Notes under the pieces: generated by a model
Database searches by the model: none
What the model was told of the DNA's origin: nothing
What the model saw: only the letters and a program-made list of their open reading frames with translations
Position numbers and translations under genes: made by a program
Shown: positions 7,355-15,659 of the stretch, in pieces
How the letters are laid out: the number at the start of each line of letters is the position of its first letter
How positions within the stretch are numbered: position 1 is the first letter of the stretch
From: Bacteroidia bacterium
Lineage (GTDB): Bacteria > Bacteroidota > Bacteroidia > Bacteroidales > Azobacteroidaceae
DNA length: 19,418 bases
NCBI GenBank assembly: GCA_025996865.1
Contig: BNTV01000095.1
Span: forward strand, 1 to 19,418
Reading direction: 5' to 3'

Positions 7355-9715
7355 ATGGAAAACAAGCTTCAATTAAATGTTTTAGGCCATGCCTTTCGTC
7401 GCAGATTTGCGTATGTGGAAAAAGGCGTTTATCATGAAATGACCGCTCCCGGAGGAGCTGCCCTTGTTCAACAGGTTTTAAGTCATCACGGATTAACGGG
7501 TTATGAACTTCCGGACGATTCCTTCCGGTGTGAATATTATGCCGACAATCGCCGTCTCGGAATTACGGAGGGATCGGTCAATACGCCTTCTACAAATAGC
7601 GCCGCACCATACACGCTCGTGTGGGATGAGGGCTTGGGCGATATTTCTCCGGTTTCCGTTCCAACGCTTTGGGCGTCTGATAAAACATTGCCAAAGAAGG
7701 AAACGTTTGACAAAATCGCCGGACATTGTCTTTTAATGTTAGACGCCAATGTATTGCGGAATAACGGCGCAATGATAAGCAAGGCCATTTCGTGGGAGCG
7801 CACCGCTATGAATCTGCTTTGGCAATTGAACAACAATACCCGAATCAACTATTTATTGAAATCGCCATACATTCTTGTTACTTTTGCAGAAGATGCCGCC
7901 GTTTACATAGAAACAAGAAACGGCGTTATTGGTAGCGCTTCAATGGTTTTGACAGACGGCAAATGTGAAGGTTCCCAACGGGAAAAATTGGGAGAGAGTG
8001 CACAGTTGGGTGACGCATTCGCCGTTATGGTTGCCGCTGCAAGTTTGCAGTTTCCGGATATTATAAACCAAACAAAGAAGTTACAACTTACCCCTGTTTT
8101 AGAAAGCGCTAAGCGGCTTTACGAATCAAATTATCCGATAATTAACGAAAAAAATATTGAAGACCTTTTGGTTTTTAATGAAGGAGAAGACGGCGAGGCA
8201 CTGATTACTATTCCTGTTTTTCCGGATGGAAACACCATCCTCCCTGATACATGGATAATTGCAAACAGCAAGGGCGAAAATTACATAGATGAACTGGCTG
8301 CAAATTTCATCAAATTCGGTGATGAAGCGCTGGAAGGTAAAGGTTTGCCGATATTACAAATCGGCGGACTGAAAACAATCGACCGCTTTGAAATAGAGAG
8401 TTTCAATAACATACGCAATCTGATTGTAGAATATGCGAATAAGAAATTTTCAAAAGGAGAAGATATTACGCCGCTTTCAATTGCTGTGTTCGGTTCCCCC
8501 GGTTCCGGTAAATCCTTTGGCGTAAAACAGATAGCCGGCAGTATCAGTGGTAATATTAAAACCGATACGGTGAATGTCGCGCAGATTAGTAATGAGGATG
8601 AATTGGGCGCAGCCTTCCAAAAAGTGCGCGATATAATTTTGGAAGATAAATTGCCGCTGGTCTTTTTTGATGAATTTGATTCCGGTGAATTAAAATGGTT
8701 GAAAAACTTCCTGATGCCGATGCAAGACGGAAAATTCAAGGATACCACCGGCGAACATCCATTGGGAAAGTGCATACTGGTTTTTGCCGGCGGTACCGCC
8801 TCTACATTCAAAAATTTTATTTCCCCGATGAGTTCCACAGATGAAGCGACTCAGAAAGCGTTCAAAAATGTAAAAGGGCCTGATTTTGTGAGCCGTATAA
8901 AAGGCGCTATCGACATAGCCGGACCTAATAGAAAGAATGACTCCGACCATGTTTGCATCTTGCGGAGAGCCTTGTTGTTGCGCAGTCTGTGCGAACGAGA
9001 CGAACGGTTGAAAAAAAATATAAAGGATGGAAAAAAATTTATTGACGAAAACATCCTCAGAGCCATGCTGTACGTAACTGAATACAAGCATGGTGCGCGT
9101 TCTATGGAAACGATTCTGAAAATGAGCAAGATAAAAACAGGCGTATGGCTACCTTCCGACTTGCCGATGGGCAATCAGATGTCTGTCCATTTGAATGACC
9201 GCAAATTTACGGATATTTTACTGATAAAAGTGATAGAACAGTCGTTGGAGGGGAGAATTGCACGAGCGATTCATGAAAATTATGTTGATTATATGACTAA
9301 AAAAGGAAAACAACGTCCAAATACGAAACCATGGGAAAATTTGGACATAGAGTTCAAACTTTCAAATCTGAATCAGGCAAGAAGTTATCATGAAAAATTG
9401 GCGTTAATCAATTGCGAAATGGCTTTGAAAAATGAAAACAAGACTCCTGTTACTTCGTTTACAGAAAATCCAGAAGATAAAGAAGTGATAGATGAAGTTT
9501 TGATTATGGCAAAACAGGAACATCAACGCTGGATGGATGAAAAAACAGAAGACGGTTGGGTGTATGCGCCGGTACGGGACGATCGGAAAAAACATCATGA
9601 CTGCCTGATTGAATGGGATAAACTCAGCAAGGAGGTACAAAATTGGGATAAGGAGCCGGTGAGAAATATGATTGGGATTTTGGAGAATGTTGGGTATGAG
9701 GTGTATAGGAAGTAA
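7355..9715 (+). CDS. AAA+ ATPase with PfkB-like N-terminus and C-terminal RyR domain
   Basis: This 786-aa cytoplasmic protein has three parts. Residues about 1-240 resemble a PfkB/ribokinase-type sugar kinase fold: an early PGGAA (32-36), LLMLDANVL (126-134), ILVTFAEDAAVYI (173-185) and LGDAFAVMVAAASL (218-231), which looks like a reduced GAGD motif. Residues about 345-600 are an AAA+ module: Walker A GSPGSGKS (380-387), Walker B LVFFDEFDS (435-443), a sensor-1 strand ILVFAGGTAS (474-483), a possible arginine finger R514 and a GAR sensor 2 (580-582). Residues about 633-785 form a RyR domain like that of ryanodine receptors and bacterial TrkA-RyR proteins: IARAIHENY, LSNLNQARSYHEKL, EHQRW, GWVYAPVRDDRKKHHDCL and a closing ILENVGYEV. 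RyR domains in bacteria are proposed ligand sensors in conflict systems. The AAA+ and RyR calls are firm; the kinase-like call and the system role are inference. Confidence 0.85.
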   Translation: MENKLQLNVLGHAFRRRFAYVEKGVYHEMTAPGGAALVQQVLSHHGLTGYELPDDSFRCEYYADNRRLGITEGSVNTPSTNSAAPYTLVWDEGLGDISPVSVPTLWASDKTLPKKETFDKIAGHCLLMLDANVLRNNGAMISKAISWERTAMNLLWQLNNNTRINYLLKSPYILVTFAEDAAVYIETRNGVIGSASMVLTDGKCEGSQREKLGESAQLGDAFAVMVAAASLQFPDIINQTKKLQLTPVLESAKRLYESNYPIINEKNIEDLLVFNEGEDGEALITIPVFPDGNTILPDTWIIANSKGENYIDELAANFIKFGDEALEGKGLPILQIGGLKTIDRFEIESFNNIRNLIVEYANKKFSKGEDITPLSIAVFGSPGSGKSFGVKQIAGSISGNIKTDTVNVAQISNEDELGAAFQKVRDIILEDKLPLVFFDEFDSGELKWLKNFLMPMQDGKFKDTTGEHPLGKCILVFAGGTASTFKNFISPMSSTDEATQKAFKNVKGPDFVSRIKGAIDIAGPNRKNDSDHVCILRRALLLRSLCERDERLKKNIKDGKKFIDENILRAMLYVTEYKHGARSMETILKMSKIKTGVWLPSDLPMGNQMSVHLNDRKFTDILLIKVIEQSLEGRIARAIHENYVDYMTKKGKQRPNTKPWENLDIEFKLSNLNQARSYHEKLALINCEMALKNENKTPVTSFTENPEDKEVIDEVLIMAKQEHQRWMDEKTEDGWVYAPVRDDRKKHHDCLIEWDKLSKEVQNWDKEPVRNMIGILENVGYEVYRK

Positions 9716-9737
9716 GTATTGTTTAACAATTTATTAT

Positions 9738-9743
9738 AGGAGG
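9738..9743 (+). promoter_or_regulatory. Canonical Shine-Dalgarno site AGGAGG
   Basis: AGGAGG lies 7 nt before the ATG at 9751. Bacteroidota mostly lack strong Shine-Dalgarno sites, and the his and zap genes here have none this good. It fixes the start of the 9751 gene. Confidence 0.7.
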
Positions 9744-9750
9744 TTTTATT

Positions 9751-10341
9751 ATGGGATTTTTAGATTTATTTAGAAAAAAAAAGCCTGAGGTTAAACCTTA
9801 TGCGAATCCTCACGTTGAAAATAATGGTAGAAGGTGGATGACTTTGGACGATATGTTGGATAATCTCTTTTCTACAGCTTGGGCAGAATTCCAAGTTGTA
9901 GAAAAGAATAACCTTTTGGGATGTGCATTAGTTTCTCCGCTTTCCGAAAAGATGAAAGGCGATTTAAAAGCCAAACTTATGGTTGAAGATTATACTTCAT
10001 ATAAAAAGTCTATGCAGAACTATTCAGACACTTTACTGGAACAATGTAAACTTGGCAATGAATTATGGAAGGAGATTTGCGGAGGTAGTGTTGTTTTAAC
10101 TATGTCGGATAGCGATATAAGGAAAACTACGCTTGTTGTAGATGGTAAAACCTATAATTATCCTCAAAGGTATGATGGCAATGGAAGTAATGTGTCCATT
10201 ATATTACCCTATAAATTGGGAAAATATCCTGGTCACACGCTCTTGCTTAATAGTTATGAAAACGGAAATTTTCACATGCCTAATGTTGAAAAGTTTGCCC
10301 CCAAATACCTGATTAACGTATGGAATACGATGTGCAGGTAA
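9751..10341 (+). CDS. Unknown 196-aa protein of the accessory cluster
   Basis: I do not recognise a family. The N-terminus MGFLDLFRKKKPEV is a short hydrophobic stretch followed by a basic run, which could act as a membrane-touching amphipathic helix. Two other small proteins of this cluster begin similarly. The body looks like a mixed alpha/beta soluble domain. Its middle is helical (about residues 67-115), and beta-rich stretches follow, such as GGSVVLTMS and SNVSIILPYKLG. It has no signal peptide. A nine-A run at 9774-9782 spans codons 8-11. It overlaps the following STAND gene by 22 nt, which argues for coupled translation and a shared task. Confidence 0.7.
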   Translation: MGFLDLFRKKKPEVKPYANPHVENNGRRWMTLDDMLDNLFSTAWAEFQVVEKNNLLGCALVSPLSEKMKGDLKAKLMVEDYTSYKKSMQNYSDTLLEQCKLGNELWKEICGGSVVLTMSDSDIRKTTLVVDGKTYNYPQRYDGNGSNVSIILPYKLGKYPGHTLLLNSYENGNFHMPNVEKFAPKYLINVWNTMCR

Positions 10342-13300
10342 AAAATAAAGAAATAACTTGGGAAAACGTTTATATCTTTATCAGTAGCACGTTTAACGAC
10401 ATGCACGCTGAACGGGATTATCTTGTCAAACGGGTATTTCCGCAAGTATCGGCATGGTGCGAAGAACGACGTTTACGACTAATTGACATTGATTTGCGCT
10501 GGGGTGTAAGTGAAGCTGATGCCACGCAAAACAAGCGTGTCGTACAGGTATGCTTAAACCGTATTGACGAATGTCGCCCCTTTTTCTTATGTTTTCTGGG
10601 ACAACGACGTGGGTGGGTACCTACTGATAAAGAAATAAATGACGAAACAAAAAAGCGTTTTCCCAAGTTGATAAAAAAAACGGACGAAACGGACGGTTAT
10701 TTGGGTAACAAGTCTGTTACAGAAATGGAAATTATCCATGCTCTGATTGATCCGATGCACAACGGAACTTTTTTTGGTAAGGATGGTAAAGTGAAAGATG
10801 GATCAAGGGTTGAACACGCTTTTTTCTTTCTACGAGATCCAAGCTACCTGAAACAACTGACTCATGCCGATTTGAAAGCAGTATATACCAATGAGGCAGA
10901 TCCTGACCCTGAAACAGCCGATAAGGAATTAAACAATTGGCGTGAAGTAATCATACCATCCACAGGACGGCCTGTGATAGATTATACTGCCGATTTGAAT
11001 GTGAATGAAAATACGTATGAGATTGCCTTGCCGCTCGTTGTACCGACTACGGCTCCATCTGACAGCGATATTTGGAAAGAAGCGTTCAAAAGTTGGAAAG
11101 AACGCTGGGCAAAGGCAAAGGCAAAGGTTACCGTTAGTGATAACGGAGAAATCGCAGATGCTAAAGAACTTAAAAAGGCAGAAGAGTACAATGAACAGTT
11201 GACAGCAGGAAGATTAAGCAACTTTTTACATAGGGACGAAAGGATTGAAATTGATAAGATCATTATTAAGCAATTGCAAGATGCGATCACGAAACGTTTT
11301 GGCGAACGTATTGCAGAACAACTGACACCATTGCAAAAAGAACTTGACCAACAGGAACAATTTTTACACATTGCAAGCGAAGGGTTTATAAAACGTGGAG
11401 ACGATTCCGAGGCACTAAACAAGTATGTGAATGACGAAAAAGAAACACGTCCATTTGCCTTAACTGCAATTGCGGGTATAGGTAAAACAAGTTTGTTAGC
11501 GCATTGGATAGACAAGTATGAAAAAAACACAGATGGCGAAACCCTACATTACCGCTTTATTGGGAGCAGTGACGATTCTATCAACATAGAACGGTTGTTG
11601 CGGTCACTATTGAGTGAATTGAAAGAGAAGGGGAAAATCAACAGTGACATTCCAGTTGATACAGTAGAAATGATTAAAAAATTGCCGGATTTGTTGGAAG
11701 AAGCTGGAAAAGCAGGGAAAACGATTGTGGTCATAGACGCCTTAAACCAACTGGAAACCGGCATGATGGATTTGTACTGGATACCGTCACACTTACCCGA
11801 TAACGTTAAATTAGTGGTCAGTTTTAAGCGGGGGGATGCAGACGCTGAAAAATACTACGCCGAGCGGGAAGCAAGCAAAGATATGGTACTCCACAGCGTG
11901 AAACCGTTCGACACGGTAGGCGATCGCGTGAAATTGGTTTCAGCCTATCTTGAACAATATTTCAAGGAATTAGACACCCCGCGCATTGAGAAGTTGGTTT
12001 CATCGAAAGGAGCCGAAAATCCTTTGTTTCTGAAAGCAGCATTATCGGAACTTCGAGTTTTTGGCGTGCATAATGATTTGACCTCAGTCATCCTCAAACG
12101 TTTCGGAAATACAGCGGCTTCGGCATTCGATGCCATACTAAAAAGGATGGAAAGTGACCCGACTTACACGAGACTCAAACCTGCTGTCGCCCTGCCCCAT
12201 ATTTTCGGATGGTTGGCGCACAGTCGCTATGGGCTGAGTGAAAATGAGTTGTCAGGTCTTTTGATACGAGAGAAATTAACGGACGACAGAGATGAGTCTT
12301 TAGATGTTATTTATCTTGTCGTCCGTCAATTGCGACCATTTCTGGCAAAACGGGACGGACGTATTGACTTCTTTTATGATAGTTTCAGAACAGCAGCAAA
12401 GGAAAGATACACTCATAGCCATGCCTATGCACGCACAAGCAAGAAATGGCACCAATCATTAGCAGAATATTTTGAGACAATACCTTTGACAGACCTACAC
12501 AAGTTAATGGAACAGGCTTACCAATACGCTTATGCAGGAATGGAACAGGCGTATGAAAACTATCTTTTTGATTATTTCTACATGGAATCCCGTTTGGGTA
12601 ATTTTGGCACAAACGCCCTAATGGAAGATTGCAGTTATTTGCCCTTACAAAATATAGTATTGCTCTATGATTTCCATCGTCTCGCTTCCTTTCGCCTTTT
12701 GCAACATCCGTCTCAATTGGCGGAGGAACTTTGGGGTCGAATGTCCGGTTTGGGGAACAAGTGCTTTGACAAACTATTGCAGCAAGCAGTCGATGTAAAA
12801 GCCAAAAGAAAAGAAGCGTGGCTGCGACCGAAGTATGCCTGTCTTGACCGTCCGGACGGGGAAATTGTTCGCACCTATCAATCGGATGGAAAAATAAGAG
12901 GAAACATAGCCCTTTCGCCTGACAATAAGAGAATGTTTTCCATGTTAGAATCGGGACAATTAGCCGTATGGGATGTAGATAGTGGTAGAATTTTACGTAC
13001 CATGCTTGTTAAAGACGCATATCCCAGGAGAATTATCTTTGCGCCGGATGGAACTAGTTTTGCCGTAGTCTGTTCTGACAAGATACAGATTTGGAACGCT
13101 TTAAACTATGAATTCCAATGTGATTTGCAAACGAAATTACATACCTCTATCATAGGTCATCTTGCATTAAACAGTAATTGTGCTTACACAAATGACAGTA
13201 AGACTATTATTGTTAGAAGTTCAGACTTCGAAACGAAACTTTTGAATTCTACAAATGGGGAACTTATTTCGTCGGTAGTGTATATTCCTGACAAGAATAA

Positions 13301-15098
13301 GGGAAAAGTTGAGGGACGCATGGCAGTTGTTGGATACCTGCATGATTATAAAAACAACCGACGGAAAGTTCTTACAAAAGATGAAAAAGAAGAAATGAAA
13401 CTTTTGGATGCGTCATCCAATGAATTTTCTTCATTAGCGATTCTAACTCCTGAAGCATATTGCTACGGCATAGGAGGCAAAACATTAGTCGCAATGGGTT
13501 GTTTACATCCTGACAGGGATAATAAAAGTTGGTTACAACCTTGGTTTAAGCGACAACTGTGTCCTGTTTTGTTGTTTGATTATAATAAGGAGACACAACA
13601 GCTTATTCCGCGAAGATATGTTCTGGAAGGTCATGATGATTCTGTAAGGATAATTGACGTAAGCCCTGATGATAAGTTGGTAGCTACAGCGCAATACGGC
13701 AAGATAAAATTGTGGGATGCAACAACGGCTGCATTACTTGGAGAATTATCTACAGACAATATGGGCATTGGCCTATTGAAATTTTTGGAAGATGGGAAAA
13801 AATTGGCAGTAGGAGGTTCTGACGGTATCCTTCGCATTTACAACACGCCTCAACTTACTTGTGAAAAATCCATATATGCCAAAATAGGTCACCTTTCGGG
13901 AACTTTTTTTTCCGACGAAGCGTATTGTCTGTTGCAATCAAACGAAATTGTCAAATTAGTGTCGTTAAAGAATCATGAAGCAACAAATGGTTGTTGCTCC
14001 GACAAACTTGTCAGTATAGGTAAACATCTGAACCGGAATATAATTGTAGCATCTTCGTATCATAATTATATCAAGCAGGGATCTGAGCCGGCACGAACTG
14101 TACCCGCTAAGGGAAATATTAATTTTTTCGCTACAGATGGTAATAAATATTTATTTTCCCATTCGTTACTTTCGATAATCAATAGTGATATGGTATATGC
14201 AGGTATCCATGTAGACTGTATTGTTTCAAAAGATTGTATGAGAGGTAATAACTCAATCGCATTGTTTAATTACTGGCAACTCGAAGACATCTTTGATTCC
14301 GATGAGGAAGGAATTATAGCGGATAGTTTTGCATTGTCGGATTTTGGTTCTTTATTCTCAGGATGGGCAATTAACAACAAAAAAGCCCACTTCTCTTCTG
14401 ATCAGCAACATCTGATAACATTACATAGAGGGACAAAAGCTATATCAATTTACAAATCTAAAAACGGCAGGCTGTTAAATAATATCAATCTTAATATTCC
14501 CAAGTCACGCAGGTTATTATCTTTCATTTTTTTCAAACCACAACAAAGTGGCAGACGAGAAAAGTTTTCAAAATTTCTTATTATGGATGACATTTACAAT
14601 ATGGCTTTTGACGTAACACCCGACGGAACCATATTATACGCAATCAACCTTAAAGCAAAGTTGTGTTGTTGTTATAACATTCCGGCAAGAAAGTTCATCA
14701 AGTTTTTTTCGATTGAAAATCTTAAACTCAAATATCATGCTGATGAATTGAAAGTATCTTTATCTGAAGATGGGAGAAAACTTCTCATTACGGATAGTTT
14801 TTTTATATCAATCATTGATTTGCAAAAAGAAAAGATATACTTCCAGTTAGCAAGAAAAGGTGATTATAATTGTTTTGCATCCATCAATAAGGATGGAAGT
14901 TTACTTTGCTCATCGCACAAAGACACTCCCAATGAATATGTCGAAGTATGGAATACGCAGCAAAACGATTTAATAGCAAGATTCTACGTTGATGGTCATG
15001 CAACCAATATTTTGGTTGAAGACCATGAATTTATTTTTGGAATGACTAATGGTGAAATCTGCACATTGATTTTAGAAAATTATAAAATAAACACTTAG
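10320..15098 (+). CDS. Giant STAND NTPase: DUF4062, NACHT-like NTPase and WD40 propellers
   Basis: STAND NTPases are ligand-triggered oligomerising switches used in animal innate immunity and in bacterial antiphage Avs/bNACHT proteins. Residues about 15-100 form a DUF4062 domain (VYIFISSTFNDMHAERDYLV at 17-36, IDLRWGVSE at 57-65, CRPFFLCFLGQRRGWV at 85-100), as in TEP1, NPHP3 and NWD1. A helical linker runs to about 370. The NTPase has Walker A AIAGIGKTS (383-391) and Walker B TIVVIDALNQLE (468-479). NPLFLKAALSELRVFG (567-582) is typical of this animal-like NACHT clade. Winged-helix and helical parts run to about 835. The C-terminal 750 residues are WD40-like beta-propeller: LAVWDVDSG (881-889), IQIWNAL (922-928), a full repeat GHDDSVR...IKLWDATTA (1104-1137) and VEVWNTQQ (1541-1548). 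The middle repeats are degenerate. There is room for about two propellers, the likely sensor. No classical nuclease or protease effector is visible; DUF4062 or a small partner may fill that role. Confidence 0.88.
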   Translation: MEYDVQVKNKEITWENVYIFISSTFNDMHAERDYLVKRVFPQVSAWCEERRLRLIDIDLRWGVSEADATQNKRVVQVCLNRIDECRPFFLCFLGQRRGWVPTDKEINDETKKRFPKLIKKTDETDGYLGNKSVTEMEIIHALIDPMHNGTFFGKDGKVKDGSRVEHAFFFLRDPSYLKQLTHADLKAVYTNEADPDPETADKELNNWREVIIPSTGRPVIDYTADLNVNENTYEIALPLVVPTTAPSDSDIWKEAFKSWKERWAKAKAKVTVSDNGEIADAKELKKAEEYNEQLTAGRLSNFLHRDERIEIDKIIIKQLQDAITKRFGERIAEQLTPLQKELDQQEQFLHIASEGFIKRGDDSEALNKYVNDEKETRPFALTAIAGIGKTSLLAHWIDKYEKNTDGETLHYRFIGSSDDSINIERLLRSLLSELKEKGKINSDIPVDTVEMIKKLPDLLEEAGKAGKTIVVIDALNQLETGMMDLYWIPSHLPDNVKLVVSFKRGDADAEKYYAEREASKDMVLHSVKPFDTVGDRVKLVSAYLEQYFKELDTPRIEKLVSSKGAENPLFLKAALSELRVFGVHNDLTSVILKRFGNTAASAFDAILKRMESDPTYTRLKPAVALPHIFGWLAHSRYGLSENELSGLLIREKLTDDRDESLDVIYLVVRQLRPFLAKRDGRIDFFYDSFRTAAKERYTHSHAYARTSKKWHQSLAEYFETIPLTDLHKLMEQAYQYAYAGMEQAYENYLFDYFYMESRLGNFGTNALMEDCSYLPLQNIVLLYDFHRLASFRLLQHPSQLAEELWGRMSGLGNKCFDKLLQQAVDVKAKRKEAWLRPKYACLDRPDGEIVRTYQSDGKIRGNIALSPDNKRMFSMLESGQLAVWDVDSGRILRTMLVKDAYPRRIIFAPDGTSFAVVCSDKIQIWNALNYEFQCDLQTKLHTSIIGHLALNSNCAYTNDSKTIIVRSSDFETKLLNSTNGELISSVVYIPDKNKGKVEGRMAVVGYLHDYKNNRRKVLTKDEKEEMKLLDASSNEFSSLAILTPEAYCYGIGGKTLVAMGCLHPDRDNKSWLQPWFKRQLCPVLLFDYNKETQQLIPRRYVLEGHDDSVRIIDVSPDDKLVATAQYGKIKLWDATTAALLGELSTDNMGIGLLKFLEDGKKLAVGGSDGILRIYNTPQLTCEKSIYAKIGHLSGTFFSDEAYCLLQSNEIVKLVSLKNHEATNGCCSDKLVSIGKHLNRNIIVASSYHNYIKQGSEPARTVPAKGNINFFATDGNKYLFSHSLLSIINSDMVYAGIHVDCIVSKDCMRGNNSIALFNYWQLEDIFDSDEEGIIADSFALSDFGSLFSGWAINNKKAHFSSDQQHLITLHRGTKAISIYKSKNGRLLNNINLNIPKSRRLLSFIFFKPQQSGRREKFSKFLIMDDIYNMAFDVTPDGTILYAINLKAKLCCCYNIPARKFIKFFSIENLKLKYHADELKVSLSEDGRKLLITDSFFISIIDLQKEKIYFQLARKGDYNCFASINKDGSLLCSSHKDTPNEYVEVWNTQQNDLIARFYVDGHATNILVEDHEFIFGMTNGEICTLILENYKINT

Positions 15099-15124
15099 TT
15101 AATAACACTTTAAATAAAATTATC

Positions 15125-15619
15125 ATGAAAGTATTCAAAAAATTATTTGAAAGAAAAAAGAAAAATACAACCTTGATGTACCATTGTTTGCTTTTTGAGG
15201 ACTTTGATCATCAGCTTCCAAAGAAAGATAAGGACAGTCATAATCAATTTCTACATCCTGTTATGTTTGACATAATCAGATTACATTATCACGATGCTCT
15301 TAAGCCACCTAAAAAATGGAATTACGACAATACTCTTGTTGCATTAAATTTGCGTGGTAAAGAAGTTGCTCATCTTGATTTTCGTGATACGGATACATAC
15401 GAAATTAATGATAAAGCAAAGTATAAAGCAATGTGCGATAATCTCAAATCGTTATGGAAAGATATTTTGATAAAACGCTTTCCTAAATATAGCAAAGAAA
15501 AGTTGGAAGATGGATTTGAAAAGATACAGATCGATTATTTTCCATCTCGGTGCTTACTTGTCTTATCCATGTTATTAGATGGAGTTATGAAAAATAGTAC
15601 GGACGAATATAGAAAATAA
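15125..15619 (+). CDS. Unknown 164-aa protein of the accessory cluster
   Basis: I recognise no family. The protein begins MKVFKKLFERKKKNTT, a short amphipathic and strongly basic N-terminus like that of the 9751 gene product. The body is soluble and rich in aromatic, His and Lys residues, for example LHPVMFDIIRLHYHDALKPP (about residues 44-63). A strand pair follows (LVALNLRGKEVAHLDF), then a helical tail. It starts 26 nt after the STAND gene on the same strand, consistent with one transcript. Base composition is AT-rich compared with the his genes. Confidence 0.65.
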   Translation: MKVFKKLFERKKKNTTLMYHCLLFEDFDHQLPKKDKDSHNQFLHPVMFDIIRLHYHDALKPPKKWNYDNTLVALNLRGKEVAHLDFRDTDTYEINDKAKYKAMCDNLKSLWKDILIKRFPKYSKEKLEDGFEKIQIDYFPSRCLLVLSMLLDGVMKNSTDEYRK

Positions 15620-15646
15620 CAACAACAACAATAATAATAATAATAA
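15618..15646 (+). repeat. AAC/AAT trinucleotide microsatellite between two cluster genes
   Basis: About four AAC units are followed by about five AAT/ATA units. The tract begins in the stop codon of the 15125 gene and runs up to the Shine-Dalgarno site of the 15660 gene. It lies outside coding sequence. Confidence 0.8.
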
Positions 15647-15652
15647 AGGAGG
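15647..15652 (+). promoter_or_regulatory. Canonical Shine-Dalgarno site AGGAGG
   Basis: AGGAGG lies 7 nt before the ATG at 15660, the same sequence and spacing as upstream of the 9751 gene. It sets the start of the 226-aa protein. Confidence 0.7.
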
Positions 15653-15659
15653 AATAAAT

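Noticed and set aside
7169..7372. A minus-strand ORF of 67 codons in the gap after hisF, with a hydrophobic translation
   Set aside because: The translation is low-complexity Ile/Phe-rich, as expected from AT-rich spacer DNA. It runs across the promoter box and palindrome of the downstream gene and matches no family I know.
8281..8838. A 185-codon minus-strand ORF inside the AAA+/RyR gene
   Set aside because: It is antisense to the Walker A and B region of a clear AAA+ module; its Ser/Pro-rich composition is a codon-shadow effect.
10673..10680. Eight-A run in the STAND gene
   Set aside because: Runs of this length are common in AT-rich coding DNA (others occur in the AAA+ gene) and there is no sign of a disrupted frame.
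11107..11128. Hexanucleotide repeat (about three GGCAAA units) in the STAND gene
   Set aside because: It is in frame, encodes a short Ala-Lys run in a helical linker, and three units are too few to call a contingency locus.
10982..11530. A 182-codon minus-strand ORF inside the STAND gene
   Set aside because: It is antisense to the linker and P-loop region and has a Ser/Phe-rich shadow composition without motifs.
15618..15646. CRISPR-like or tandem protein-binding repeat
   Set aside because: It is a simple trinucleotide tract with no spacers and no longer repeat unit. No CRISPR array was seen anywhere in the window.
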